Below, one piece after another: positions 30,471 to 39,157 of a DNA stretch of 64,000 bases (its first letter is position 1; the number at the start of each line of letters is the position of its first letter). Under the pieces are notes generated by a model that was not told the DNA's origin, did not search any database, and worked only from the letters and a program-made list of their open reading frames with translations. The position numbers and the translations under genes were made by a program. This DNA comes from Archangiaceae bacterium (GTDB lineage Bacteria; Myxococcota; Myxococcia; Myxococcales; Myxococcaceae), in contig JADJNS010000028.1 in assembly GCA_016714225.1 (NCBI GenBank), positions 1 to 64,000 on the forward strand, given 5' to 3'.

Positions 30471-32083
30471 GGCAGACCTCCGGCCTGGTTCACCCGCCTC
30501 ATCTTGTTGGCCATGTCTTCGCGGGTCTTGGGGTCGCCGATGGGCGCCTCGGTGTACTCCGAGCGGTCGAGCTTGCGGCACTCGATGGCCACCGCCACGT
30601 CTTCGTCGGTGATGTCGCCGTGGCCTTCGACGTCGGCCCGGGTGCGCGCCACCTTCAAGATGCGGTCGTGGGCGCGGGCGGACATGCCGTGGGTGTGGAG
30701 CGTGGCGTTGAGCCGCGACTGCGCCGCCGTCGAAATCTTGCAGTGCTCCAAGAGCCACCGCGGCGTCATCTGCGCGTTGCAGAGCATGCCCGGCTCGGCC
30801 TTGAAGCGCTCGAGCTGCCGGTCTCGCGCGGCCACCACCCGCTCGCGGTACCAGCTCGAGGGCTTCTCGCGGCGCTCGGTGGTGAAGTGCCGGGTCTCGA
30901 CCTGGCGCGTCTCGAGCGAGATGTCGATGCGGTCGAGCAGCGGGCCGCTGACCCGCGCGTGGTAGTCGCGCACCCGCTGCGGCGAGCAGGTGCAGGCGCG
31001 CACCACCGATCTCCAGTACCCGCACGGGCACGGGTTCATCGCCGCGACCAGCATCACCTGGCTGGGGTAGGTCACCTTCTGCTGGGCGCGCGCGATGTGC
31101 ACGAAGCCCTCTTCGAGCGGCTGGCGCAGCACCTCGAGCACGTGCTTCTTGAACTCGGGCAGCTCGTCGAGAAAGAGCACCCCGCGGTGGGCCATCGACA
31201 GCTCGCCGGGCCGGGCCAGCGGGCCCCCGCCCACCAGGCCGGCGTCAGAGATGGTGTGGTGCGGGGCGCGAAACGGCCGGCGTTGAATCAGGGCCTCGCC
31301 GTCTTTGAGCAGGCCGAGCACCGAGTAGATCTTGGTGACCTCGAGCGCCTCTTCCATCTCGAGCGGGGGCAGAATCGAGGGCAGCCGCCGGGCGATCATC
31401 GTCTTGCCCGAGCCGGGGGGCCCGCACATCATCATGTTGTGGCCGCCGGCGGCGGCGAGCTCGAGCGCGTCTTTGATCTCTTCCTGGCCGCGCACGTCTT
31501 TGAGGTCCAACCCCGCGTCGAGCCCCTCGACCGTCACCAGCGACTTGAGCCGGTCGAACGGCTGAATCACCACGTCGCCCTTCAGGTGCGCCACCGCCTC
31601 GGTGAGGTGCGCCACCGGCACCACCTCGATGCGATCGACCAGCGCGGCCTCGGGCGCGTTCTGCACCGGCACGATGACGCCCTTGAACCCGCCGTCGCGC
31701 GCGGCGAGCGCCAGCGGCAGCACCCCGCGAATGGGGCGCAGCGAGCCGTCGAGCGAGAGCTCACCGCCGAACAGGTACTGGGCGAGCGGCTCGGGCTCGA
31801 GCAGCTTCGCCGCCACCAGCACTCCCAGCGCGATGGGCAGCTCGAAGGCAGCGCCCTCTTTGCGAATATCGGCCGGGGCGAGGTTCACCGTGATGCGCTT
31901 CTGCGGCAGCTGGAAGTCGCAGTTCTTCAGCGCCGAGACCACCCGCACCTTGCTCTCTTTGACCGCGCCCTCGGGCAGGCCCACCACCGCGAAGAACGGC
32001 AGCCCCATGGTCATGTCGACCTCGACGTCGACCGCGACCGCGTCGACGCCCAACAGCGCTCCAGACCTCACCTTGGCGAGCAT
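30467..32083 (-). CDS. ComM/YifB-family Mg-chelatase-like AAA+ ATPase
   Basis: The product has 538 residues from the ATG at 32083 (MLAKVRSGALLGVDAVAV); an upstream ATG at 32101 would add six residues. The N-terminal ChlI-like domain shows DVEVDMTMGLPFFAVVGLPE and KRITVNLAPADIRKEGAAFE. The AAA+ part has Walker A GPPGSGKTMIARRLPS and Walker B GVLFLDELPEF, then NPCPCGYW and SGPLLDRIDISLE. ComM is a hexameric helicase that promotes branch migration during natural transformation. The full set of ATPase motifs is intact. Confidence 0.93.
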   Translation of the reverse strand: MLAKVRSGALLGVDAVAVDVEVDMTMGLPFFAVVGLPEGAVKESKVRVVSALKNCDFQLPQKRITVNLAPADIRKEGAAFELPIALGVLVAAKLLEPEPLAQYLFGGELSLDGSLRPIRGVLPLALAARDGGFKGVIVPVQNAPEAALVDRIEVVPVAHLTEAVAHLKGDVVIQPFDRLKSLVTVEGLDAGLDLKDVRGQEEIKDALELAAAGGHNMMMCGPPGSGKTMIARRLPSILPPLEMEEALEVTKIYSVLGLLKDGEALIQRRPFRAPHHTISDAGLVGGGPLARPGELSMAHRGVLFLDELPEFKKHVLEVLRQPLEEGFVHIARAQQKVTYPSQVMLVAAMNPCPCGYWRSVVRACTCSPQRVRDYHARVSGPLLDRIDISLETRQVETRHFTTERREKPSSWYRERVVAARDRQLERFKAEPGMLCNAQMTPRWLLEHCKISTAAQSRLNATLHTHGMSARAHDRILKVARTRADVEGHGDITDEDVAVAIECRKLDRSEYTEAPIGDPKTREDMANKMRRVNQAGGLP

Positions 32084-32209
32084 GCCCAGCAGCCAGAGCA
32101 ACGCCCGTGCGCGCCACCTGCGAGAGCCCGTCTCCCTCGCGGGCTCTCACGCCATGAGAAGGCTTTCTCGAGTTCGGTCGTCCAGAATTCTGGACGGGGC
32201 GCGGACTAC

Positions 32210-32688
<479 letters not shown>

Positions 32689-32692
<4 letters not shown>

Positions 32693-33106
32693 TTCTTCAC
32701 CTCTTCGACACCCAGCGCGATGCCCTTCGCGCCGGCGTTGCGCGCCAGCGCCATCACCTTGCGAATGTCTTCGAACTGCAGCGCGGTGTCGCCCTTGAGC
32801 AGAATCTTGCGGCCCGGGGCAGGCGCCAGCTTCTCGCGCATGCGCTGCTCGAACTTCTCGTCGGTGAGCTCTTCGCTCTCGATGAACATGCGCCGGTCGG
32901 TGGTGACCGAGACCACGATGGGGTCGGCAACGCCCTTCTGCTCTTTCTCGACCAGGTTCGAGCTGGGGGAGCTTCACTTCCTTGCCGCGCTGCAACATGG
33001 GCGTCACCACCATGAAGATGATGAGCAGCACCAGCACCACGTCGACCAGCGGCGTGACGTTGATGTCGCTCTTGACGCCCCGCGAGGGGCCGACGCCCAT
33101 CGCCAT
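32689..33106 (-). pseudogene. exbD: ExbD/TolR-type proton-channel component (first copy), frameshifted
   Basis: The N-terminal frame has MAMGVGPSRGVKSDINVTPL then VDVVLVLLIIFMVVTP. The C-terminal frame has SSNLVEKEQKGVADPIVVSV, FIESEELTDEKFEQRM and KGDTALQFEDIRKVMALARN. They join if one base is changed in the run of five G at 32965-32969 (plus strand). An indel in a homopolymer suggests a sequencing error rather than inactivation. The gene is 3 bases from exbB, and the two copies overlap, so the cluster is probably one operon. Confidence 0.82.
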
Positions 33107-33109
33107 GGG

Positions 33110-33781
33110 TCAGGCCTTGGGCTGCAGAGACCGCGAGACCACGTCGAGAAACTCGTTCGACGACTCGGCGATGTCGACCGCGCGGCCGTCGACCCAGCCC
33201 TGCAGGAAGTTGAAGCCCATCACCGCGGGAATCGCGACCAACAGGCCGAACGCGGTGGTCACCAGCGCCTCGGCGATGCCGGCCGAGACGGTGCCCAGAC
33301 CGCCCGAGCCCGACGCCGCCATCTGCTGAAAGGCGGTGACGATGCCCATCACCGTGCCGAGCAGCCCCACGAACGGAGCGGTCGAGCCCACCGTGGCGAG
33401 CAGGCCCAGGCCGCGCTTCAGGGTCTGCACCTCGCGCGATGCCTGGCGCTCGAGCGCGCGGGCCACCGACTCGGTGGCGAGGTCGGGGTGCTTGGGGGCG
33501 GTCTTGAACGCCGAGAGCCCGGCGCCGATCACCCGGCCGAGGTAGCCGACCTTGCCGCGCTCGAGGTTGGCGTTGGCCGCCGCCGAGAGCCCGCCCTCGC
33601 CCTGAATCAGGTTCGCCACCTTGGCGGCGAAGGCGCGCGACTCGCCGCTCATGCGCATGAAGAAGACCAGCCGCTCACCCATCACGAAGAGCGACGCGAT
33701 GCTCATGATGCCCATCACGCCGACCACCAGGCGCGCGAAGAGGCCCATGTGCTGCCACAGTTCCCCGAGCGTGAATTGCAT
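33110..33781 (-). CDS. exbB: ExbB/MotA/TolQ-family proton channel
   Basis: The product has 223 residues from ATG 33781 (MQFTLGELWQHMGLFARLVV). Three transmembrane segments are visible: LVVGVMGIMSIASLFVMGER; the LGLLATVGSTAPFVGLLGTV / MGIVTAFQQMA motif; and ALVTTAFGLLVAIPAVMGFN. It forms the pentameric pore around ExbD. Stop and exbD1 start are 3 bases apart. The region upstream (33782-34002) holds a triple repeat that may be its operator. Confidence 0.94.
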   Translation of the reverse strand: MQFTLGELWQHMGLFARLVVGVMGIMSIASLFVMGERLVFFMRMSGESRAFAAKVANLIQGEGGLSAAANANLERGKVGYLGRVIGAGLSAFKTAPKHPDLATESVARALERQASREVQTLKRGLGLLATVGSTAPFVGLLGTVMGIVTAFQQMAASGSGGLGTVSAGIAEALVTTAFGLLVAIPAVMGFNFLQGWVDGRAVDIAESSNEFLDVVSRSLQPKA

Positions 33782-33804
33782 GAAGTGCGCAGATAGCCCA
33801 ACCG

Positions 33805-33850
33805 CGCTACCAATGCACCGGTAACGACCGCTGCGGGCCGGTGCGTTACC
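33805..33850. promoter_or_regulatory. Three CGYTACC-type repeats upstream of exbB, possible operator
   Basis: CGCTACC (33805-33811, plus strand), GGTAACG (33820-33826, opposite orientation) and CGTTACC (33844-33850) surround the region 24-69 bases upstream of the exbB start. The second and third form an inverted pair; the first and third are direct copies within GCGYTACCAA. No other feature explains the 221-base gap between tonB and exbB. Confidence 0.4.
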
Positions 33851-34002
33851 AACCCCGCCGCACGGTGCCACCGAGGCCAGAACGCAGCGCCAAAGCTCGA
33901 GCCGAGATCGAGGCGCGAGCGCCGCCCTTCAGTGGCCGCAGTCTGGCCATGGGGGCGCACTGCGGCCTGCCACGAAGCGCCTGGCCGAGCTCGGCTCGAC
34001 CG

Positions 34003-34734
34003 CTACTTGCAGACCATGCGGATGGGGATTTTGTAGTTCACCATCACCGGGCTGCCCTGGAAGAAGACCGGCCCCACCCGCCAGCGGGCGAGCAGATCGA
34101 GCGCGACACCCTCCATGAAGGGGAGCGGCTTGATGATCTTGCAGTTCTTCAGATAGCCGTCGGGCGTCACCGTGCACGACGCCAGCATGGTGCCGTCGAT
34201 GTGCGCCTCGCGGGCTTCGCGCGGGCACTCGAAGCCCGGCGGAGAGCGGATGTTCTCGGGCCGGGTCATGCCCTCGCCGAACGCCATCACCTCGGTGCCG
34301 GTGCCGCCGAGCACGCCGCCCACCGTGCCGCCCACGACTCCGCCGACCTGGCCGCCCTCGACGCCGCCCTGCACCCCGCCTTCGACGCCGCCGGGCACCG
34401 CCTCTTCGGCCTCTTGCGGCTGCTCGGCCTCGGCCTCTTTCGGCTTCTCTTGTGGAATCTCTTTGGGCTGAACGATCTCGGTCGCCTTGGGCTTGCGCTT
34501 CTCTTTCTTCTCGACCTTCGGCGCCGAGCCGCCCGCCGGAGGAGGAGGCGGAGGCGGAGGCGGCGGAGCCGCGAAGAACTTCACCTCGGGCACCACCTCT
34601 TCTCGTTCCGGAGGGTGGGCCGACAGCCAGAGCGCACCGGCGATCAGCACCGCGTGAACCAGCACGGTGATCGCCGCGCCCGACCCGAGCTTGCTCTTCG
34701 GGAGGCTGTCTCGCTGCAGAACGGAGTCGAACAC
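34003..34734 (-). CDS. tonB: TonB-family energy-transducing protein
   Basis: The product has 243 residues. It has a transmembrane N-terminus (SGAAITVLVHAVLIAGALWL), a proline-rich periplasmic spacer (ten consecutive Pro, then KVEKKEKRKPKATEI and a glycine-rich GGVEGGVQGGVEGGQVGGVV segment), and the TonB C-terminal domain (DGTMLASCTVTPDGYLKNCK, LDLLARWRVGPV). It is divergent from the TonB-dependent receptor and precedes exbB-exbD-exbD in the same orientation. The GGV repeat spacer is unusual for TonB. Confidence 0.93.
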   Translation of the reverse strand: MFDSVLQRDSLPKSKLGSGAAITVLVHAVLIAGALWLSAHPPEREEVVPEVKFFAAPPPPPPPPPPAGGSAPKVEKKEKRKPKATEIVQPKEIPQEKPKEAEAEQPQEAEEAVPGGVEGGVQGGVEGGQVGGVVGGTVGGVLGGTGTEVMAFGEGMTRPENIRSPPGFECPREAREAHIDGTMLASCTVTPDGYLKNCKIIKPLPFMEGVALDLLARWRVGPVFFQGSPVMVNYKIPIRMVCK

Positions 34735-34781
34735 TCGAGTGTCCTGATTGGGTTACGCCTCACAGACCTCACAAACGGGCA

Positions 34782-34809
34782 TTGACTCTCCCGTTCACGG
34801 GAGTAATAG
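34782..34809 (+). promoter_or_regulatory. Promoter of the TonB-dependent receptor with palindromic operator
   Basis: TTGACT (34782-34787) and TAATAG (34804-34809) are separated by 16 bases. The spacer is exactly the palindrome CTCCCG-TTCA-CGGGAG (34788-34803). The start codon of the receptor is at 34866 with a GGAGGGGG site. A repressor bound in this spacer would block RNA polymerase. The gap to tonB (start 34734) places the palindrome between divergent genes. Confidence 0.55.
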
Positions 34810-34865
34810 CAGGCCGCCGTTTCCTCAGGTTGTCTTTCATACTCCTCGCCTGGAGGGGGTTCTCC

Positions 34866-37800
34866 GTGCGCGTTGCTTCGATTGTACGGCTGGCCGTCGT
34901 GGCCATGCTGGTCAGCTCGTCCCTCGCATTCGCTCAAGGCACCGCGGTGCTCACCGGCACCGTGACCGATGCCGCCACCAACAAACCGGTGGCAGACGTG
35001 GTGGTAACCGCGACCTCTCCCAGCCTGCAAGGCGAGGAGATCGTGGTGACCGACGCTACCGGTCTGTACCGCATTCCCCAGCTGCCTCCCGGGGCGTACA
35101 CGCTCAGGCTCGAGCGCGAGTCGTTCAAGCCGTTCAGCCGCGGAGACATCACCCTTCGCTCTGACCGCACCATTCGCCTCAACGTGCAGCTGCAGCCCGA
35201 GTCGGTGCAGGCCGAAGAGGTGGTGGTGGTCGGCAAGGCGCCCACCGTCGACATCGGCTCGACCGCGACCGGCATCACGGTCGGCAAAGAGTTCATCAAC
35301 AACGTGCCCTTCGTGCAGCCCAACGTCACCGGCACGCGCAGCTTCGAGTCGGTCGCCGCGGTGGCCCCGCAGGTGGTCTCCGATCAGTTCGGCTACGGCA
35401 TCAACGGCACCACGTCACCTGAGAACGGCGTGTTGATCGACGGCATCTCGGTGACCGACCCCGCGTACGGCGGCACCAACCGCGCCACCGGCATTCGCGA
35501 CGCGACCATGCCGTCGGTGAGCCTGCCGGTCGACTTCGTCGAAGAGGTGAACGTGGTCACCGGCGGCTACATGCCCGAGTACGGGCGGTCGACCGGCGGC
35601 ATCATCAACGCCATTCTCAAGTCGGGCGGCAACGAGTTTCACGGCAGCGTGTTCGGAGACTGGACGCCCGGCGCCCTGCGCGGCCCCCGCCCCGAGATCG
35701 AGACCGAGGCCAGCACCTACACCACCAAGCGCGAGCTGTGGAACTCGGGCGACTTCGGCGTCGAGTTGGGCGGCCCGATCTTGAAAGACCGCCTGTGGTT
35801 CTTCGTCGGCTTCTCGCCGTCGTTCGCGCGCGAGCGTCTCACCCAGACCATCAACCAGTTCCGCTTCAACAAAGACGCCGCGGGCAACCTGCTGGCGACC
35901 GACCCCGACGGCAACGAAGTGCTGGCCAGCGACATGGTCTGCCAGCCGGCCCCCGGTCGCACGGTGTCGAGCTGCCGCCTGGTGTTCGACCCCAGCCGCG
36001 ACTCGACGCTGGCCGACGCCAACGGCAACCAGCTGGCTGACGCGGTTCCCGGCACCACCGATCACCGCTTCCTCGACTCGCGCGCGTACACCTACGTCGG
36101 CAAGTTGACCCTGCTCCTCACCCCGAACCAGAACCTCGCGCTCTCGGTGAGCGGCGCGTCGATGAGCGCCAACACCCCCAACTTCCGCGAGCTGCAGATC
36201 GCCGGAGTGAAAGACTCGGTCGACACCCTCGACGTGTCGCTGAAGTACACCGCCGGGTTCTTCGACAAGCACCTGCTGGTCGACGCCACCGTGGGCTGGC
36301 ACCACCAGAACACCAGCGCGCTGCCCGACGACGGCTCGCGCATCGGCTCGACCACCGGCGCCGCCTCGGTGTCGGGCGTCATCTTGCGCAAGTCGAACCC
36401 CATCGGCTGGGGCGTGCGTGAGCTCGAGCACCTGCCCACCGCCGCCGACGGCTACTGCGACATTCGCTACCCCGAGCTGTGCCCGTCGACCAGCGCGTCG
36501 AACACGTACAACATCGGCGGCGCCTTCTACATGGAGGAGTCGCAGATCGACCGCCTGCAGGCCAAGGTCGGCATCACCTACCTGCTCCAGGCGCTCGGCC
36601 ACCACGTGTTCAAGGGCGGCCTCGACCTGGCGCGCAGCATGTACAACATCAAGAAGGGCTACGGCGGCGGCAACCTGCTGCGCGACAGCACCTCGGGCGG
36701 CAGCTACCGCGACTACCGCCGGTACGCGTACCTCACCGGCCCCGACGAGCTCGTCTCGCAAGACCCGAACCCGGGGGTGGTCTCGACCCCGGCCGGCACC
36801 GAGATCGGCGCCTACCTGCAAGACAGCTGGAGCATCTTCGACAAGGTCACCCTGAACCTGGGCTTCCGCTACGACCAGCAGTACCTGTTCGGCGGCGACG
36901 GATCCCTGGGCATGTCGCTGAACAACATGTGGTCGCCCCGCCTCGGCGTGGTCTACGACTTCACCCAGCGCGGCCAGTCGAAGGTCTTCGCCAGCTACGC
37001 GCGCTACTACGAGTCGGTGCCGCTCGACCTGGCCGACCGCGCGCTCACCGGTGAGAACCAGGCCGGCTTCGTGCGCACCACTGCCGCGAGCGCGGCGCGC
37101 CGCGGCTGCCAGCCGGTGCCCAACACCAAGCAGGCCAACGACGAGTGCCTCGACCCGAACAACTACCAGGCCGTCGGCGGCGACGCCGAGCCCAGCCAGA
37201 CCGCGTACGTCACCGGCCACGGCAAGGCGCCGGTCGACCCCGCGCTGCAGCCGCAGAGCAGCGACGAGATTCTGGTGGGCGCCGAGTACGAGCTCATTCA
37301 AGACGGTCGCGTGGGCGTCAGCTACACCAAGCGGTGGCTGAACGCGGCGATCGAAGACATGAGCCGCGACGAAGCCAACACCTACTTCGTCGGCAACCCG
37401 GGTTACGGCATCGCCAAGGACTTCCCCAAGGCGACCCGCGACTACGACGCGGTCACGGTGTACTTCAGCAAGGCCTTCTCGGACCTCTGGCAGGCCCAGG
37501 TCAGCTACACCTGGAGCTACCTGCGCGGTAACTACGCCGGTCTGTTCCGGCCCGAGACCAACCAGCTCGACCCGAACATCAACAGCGACTTCGACCTCAT
37601 CTCGCTGCTGCCGAACCGCACCGGCCCGCTGCCGGGCGACCGCACCCACTACATCAAGGCGTTCGCGGCGAAAGAGTTCGTGCTGACCGGCAACTTCAGC
37701 CTGACCCTCGGCCTCGCGTACAACGGCAAGTCGGGTCAGCCGCTGAGCTACCTCGCCTCGCACCCGCTGTACGGCGAAGACGAGTCGTTCGTGCTGCCGC

Positions 37801-38186
37801 GCGGCGCTGCCGGCCGCGGCCCGTGGATCCACACCATCGACGCCAAGCTCGCCGCCCAGCTCAAGATCAACAAAGACAACGCGGTGCAGCTGTCGGTCGA
37901 CGTCTTCAACCTGTTCAACTTCGCCGCGGCCTCGGCGCAAGACCAGACCTTCTCGACGTCCGACATTCTCCCGTACATCGCCGACCCGAGCAGCACCAAG
38001 ACGCCGCAGCAGGCGGCCTGCCTCTCGGGCAACGACCCCAACTGCGTGCCTCAGCTGCGCGTGTTCAACAGCGACACCAACCAGGCTGAGGCCGCCAACT
38101 CGTCGCTGTACAACCCCAACTTCAAGCGCGCGACCCAGTACCAGCCGCCCCTCACGGTGCGGTTCGGCATCAAGGTCACGTTCTAA
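34866..38186 (+). CDS. Oar-like TonB-dependent outer-membrane receptor
   Basis: The product has 1106 residues from GTG 34866. Signal peptide MRVASIVRLAVVAMLVSSSL with cleavage near AFA-Q. A carboxypeptidase-regulatory-like domain follows (TAVLTGTVTDAATNKPVADV, DATGLYRIPQLPPGAYTLRL), then the plug (VDFVEEVNVVTGGYMPEYGR, STGGIINAILKSGGNEFHG) and a long beta-barrel ending LTVRFGIKVTF. This matches the Oar group of myxobacteria; M. xanthus Oar was reported to export a protease, PopC, rather than import a nutrient. Here a lipoprotein gene follows 12 bases after the stop and a complete Ton motor lies opposite. Substrate unknown. Confidence 0.9.
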   Translation: MRVASIVRLAVVAMLVSSSLAFAQGTAVLTGTVTDAATNKPVADVVVTATSPSLQGEEIVVTDATGLYRIPQLPPGAYTLRLERESFKPFSRGDITLRSDRTIRLNVQLQPESVQAEEVVVVGKAPTVDIGSTATGITVGKEFINNVPFVQPNVTGTRSFESVAAVAPQVVSDQFGYGINGTTSPENGVLIDGISVTDPAYGGTNRATGIRDATMPSVSLPVDFVEEVNVVTGGYMPEYGRSTGGIINAILKSGGNEFHGSVFGDWTPGALRGPRPEIETEASTYTTKRELWNSGDFGVELGGPILKDRLWFFVGFSPSFARERLTQTINQFRFNKDAAGNLLATDPDGNEVLASDMVCQPAPGRTVSSCRLVFDPSRDSTLADANGNQLADAVPGTTDHRFLDSRAYTYVGKLTLLLTPNQNLALSVSGASMSANTPNFRELQIAGVKDSVDTLDVSLKYTAGFFDKHLLVDATVGWHHQNTSALPDDGSRIGSTTGAASVSGVILRKSNPIGWGVRELEHLPTAADGYCDIRYPELCPSTSASNTYNIGGAFYMEESQIDRLQAKVGITYLLQALGHHVFKGGLDLARSMYNIKKGYGGGNLLRDSTSGGSYRDYRRYAYLTGPDELVSQDPNPGVVSTPAGTEIGAYLQDSWSIFDKVTLNLGFRYDQQYLFGGDGSLGMSLNNMWSPRLGVVYDFTQRGQSKVFASYARYYESVPLDLADRALTGENQAGFVRTTAASAARRGCQPVPNTKQANDECLDPNNYQAVGGDAEPSQTAYVTGHGKAPVDPALQPQSSDEILVGAEYELIQDGRVGVSYTKRWLNAAIEDMSRDEANTYFVGNPGYGIAKDFPKATRDYDAVTVYFSKAFSDLWQAQVSYTWSYLRGNYAGLFRPETNQLDPNINSDFDLISLLPNRTGPLPGDRTHYIKAFAAKEFVLTGNFSLTLGLAYNGKSGQPLSYLASHPLYGEDESFVLPRGAAGRGPWIHTIDAKLAAQLKINKDNAVQLSVDVFNLFNFAAASAQDQTFSTSDILPYIADPSSTKTPQQAACLSGNDPNCVPQLRVFNSDTNQAEAANSSLYNPNFKRATQYQPPLTVRFGIKVTF

Positions 38187-38198
38187 GAGAGCCCAGCC

Positions 38199-39056
38199 AT
38201 GAAAAGCTCACTTTCGACTCGCTTGTTCGTCGCCGGGGCGCTGGTCGCCGCGGCAGTCGCCGGCTGCGTCGCTCAGCCTGCTCAGCAGTGCCAGGTCGCG
38301 CAGCCGTCGAGCGCCATCTTGGGGCTGCCGCAGTTCTGGGTGCAGTACAAGCTGCAGACCGGCACCGGTGCCTGCGCGAACCTCACCGGTGAAGAGGTCG
38401 GCTTTCAGACGTACACCGACATCAAAGACGACGACAACGTGAAGATTGCGATTCGGGCCAGCGGCCTGGGCGCGATGTGGTCGGGCAACGCGCAAGACGT
38501 GCCGCGCGTCGACCCCGAAGACCCGACGGGCAAGAAAATCAACTCGGTCTTCAAGCTGACGCCGTTCCCCGACCCCGACACCTACGTGTGCAAGAACGCC
38601 GAAGACGTGCCCCCGGCCGAGCAGAACTTCCAGGCCGAGAACTACGACTTCGAGCTGCCCGACGGCGGCACCGAGGCCCGCAGCCTGCCCGCCGAGCTGG
38701 TTCGCTACGCGTGGCAGAACCCCGAGTGGCTCTCGAGCCCCAGCGTGCCGGGCCAGGCGTTTCACGCCACCCTGCAGTACACGGTCGACGTCTGCACCGC
38801 GACCTACGAGGCCACCGGCATCTGGCCGCTCACGTCGTGCGTGACCGACCTCGACTGCAGCCCCAACCCGGTTCCCGACGCGGGCGTCTGCGACGACACC
38901 GACAACTGCCCCAGTGATCAGCTCAGCGACCCCGTTCGCCGCATCATCGGCTCGGGCCTGAACCCCGACTTCAAGGTGACGTGCGACACCGACAACGGCG
39001 TGTGCGTGCTCGCGGTGCCGTTCAGCGAGCTGGTCGAAGCCGGCAAGCGCCAGTAA
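38199..39056 (+). CDS. Lipoprotein co-transcribed with the TonB-dependent receptor
   Basis: The product has 285 residues with lipobox AVAGC (LFVAGALVAAAVAGCVAQPA). The mature part has ten Cys after the lipidated one, several in a CDDTDNCPSDQ-like acidic loop reminiscent of TSP3/EF-type calcium sites. It starts 12 bases after the receptor stop and is followed by a strong terminator, so the pair forms a two-gene transcription unit. A surface or periplasmic accessory role for the receptor is inferred from position. Confidence 0.75.
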   Translation: MKSSLSTRLFVAGALVAAAVAGCVAQPAQQCQVAQPSSAILGLPQFWVQYKLQTGTGACANLTGEEVGFQTYTDIKDDDNVKIAIRASGLGAMWSGNAQDVPRVDPEDPTGKKINSVFKLTPFPDPDTYVCKNAEDVPPAEQNFQAENYDFELPDGGTEARSLPAELVRYAWQNPEWLSSPSVPGQAFHATLQYTVDVCTATYEATGIWPLTSCVTDLDCSPNPVPDAGVCDDTDNCPSDQLSDPVRRIIGSGLNPDFKVTCDTDNGVCVLAVPFSELVEAGKRQ

Positions 39057-39079
39057 TCGGCCGACTTGCGAAGCTTTTC

Positions 39080-39120
39080 GCGCCCGGCTCCTCGCGAGGG
39101 GGGCCGGGCGCTCTGTTTTT
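39080..39120 (+). terminator. Rho-independent terminator after the receptor/lipoprotein pair
   Basis: The 9-base arms GCGCCCGGC (39080-39088) and GCCGGGCGC (39103-39111) form a perfect stem; the loop contains the extra pairing CCTC/GAGG. It is followed by TCTGTTTTT (39112-39120). Confidence 0.9.
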
Positions 39121-39157
39121 GGGCGGCTTTTCAGGTTAGCCACTTCAAACCGCCGCA

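Noticed and set aside
35415..37940. Open frame on the minus strand within the receptor gene
   Set aside because: Antisense to a complete TonB-dependent receptor; low-complexity translation.
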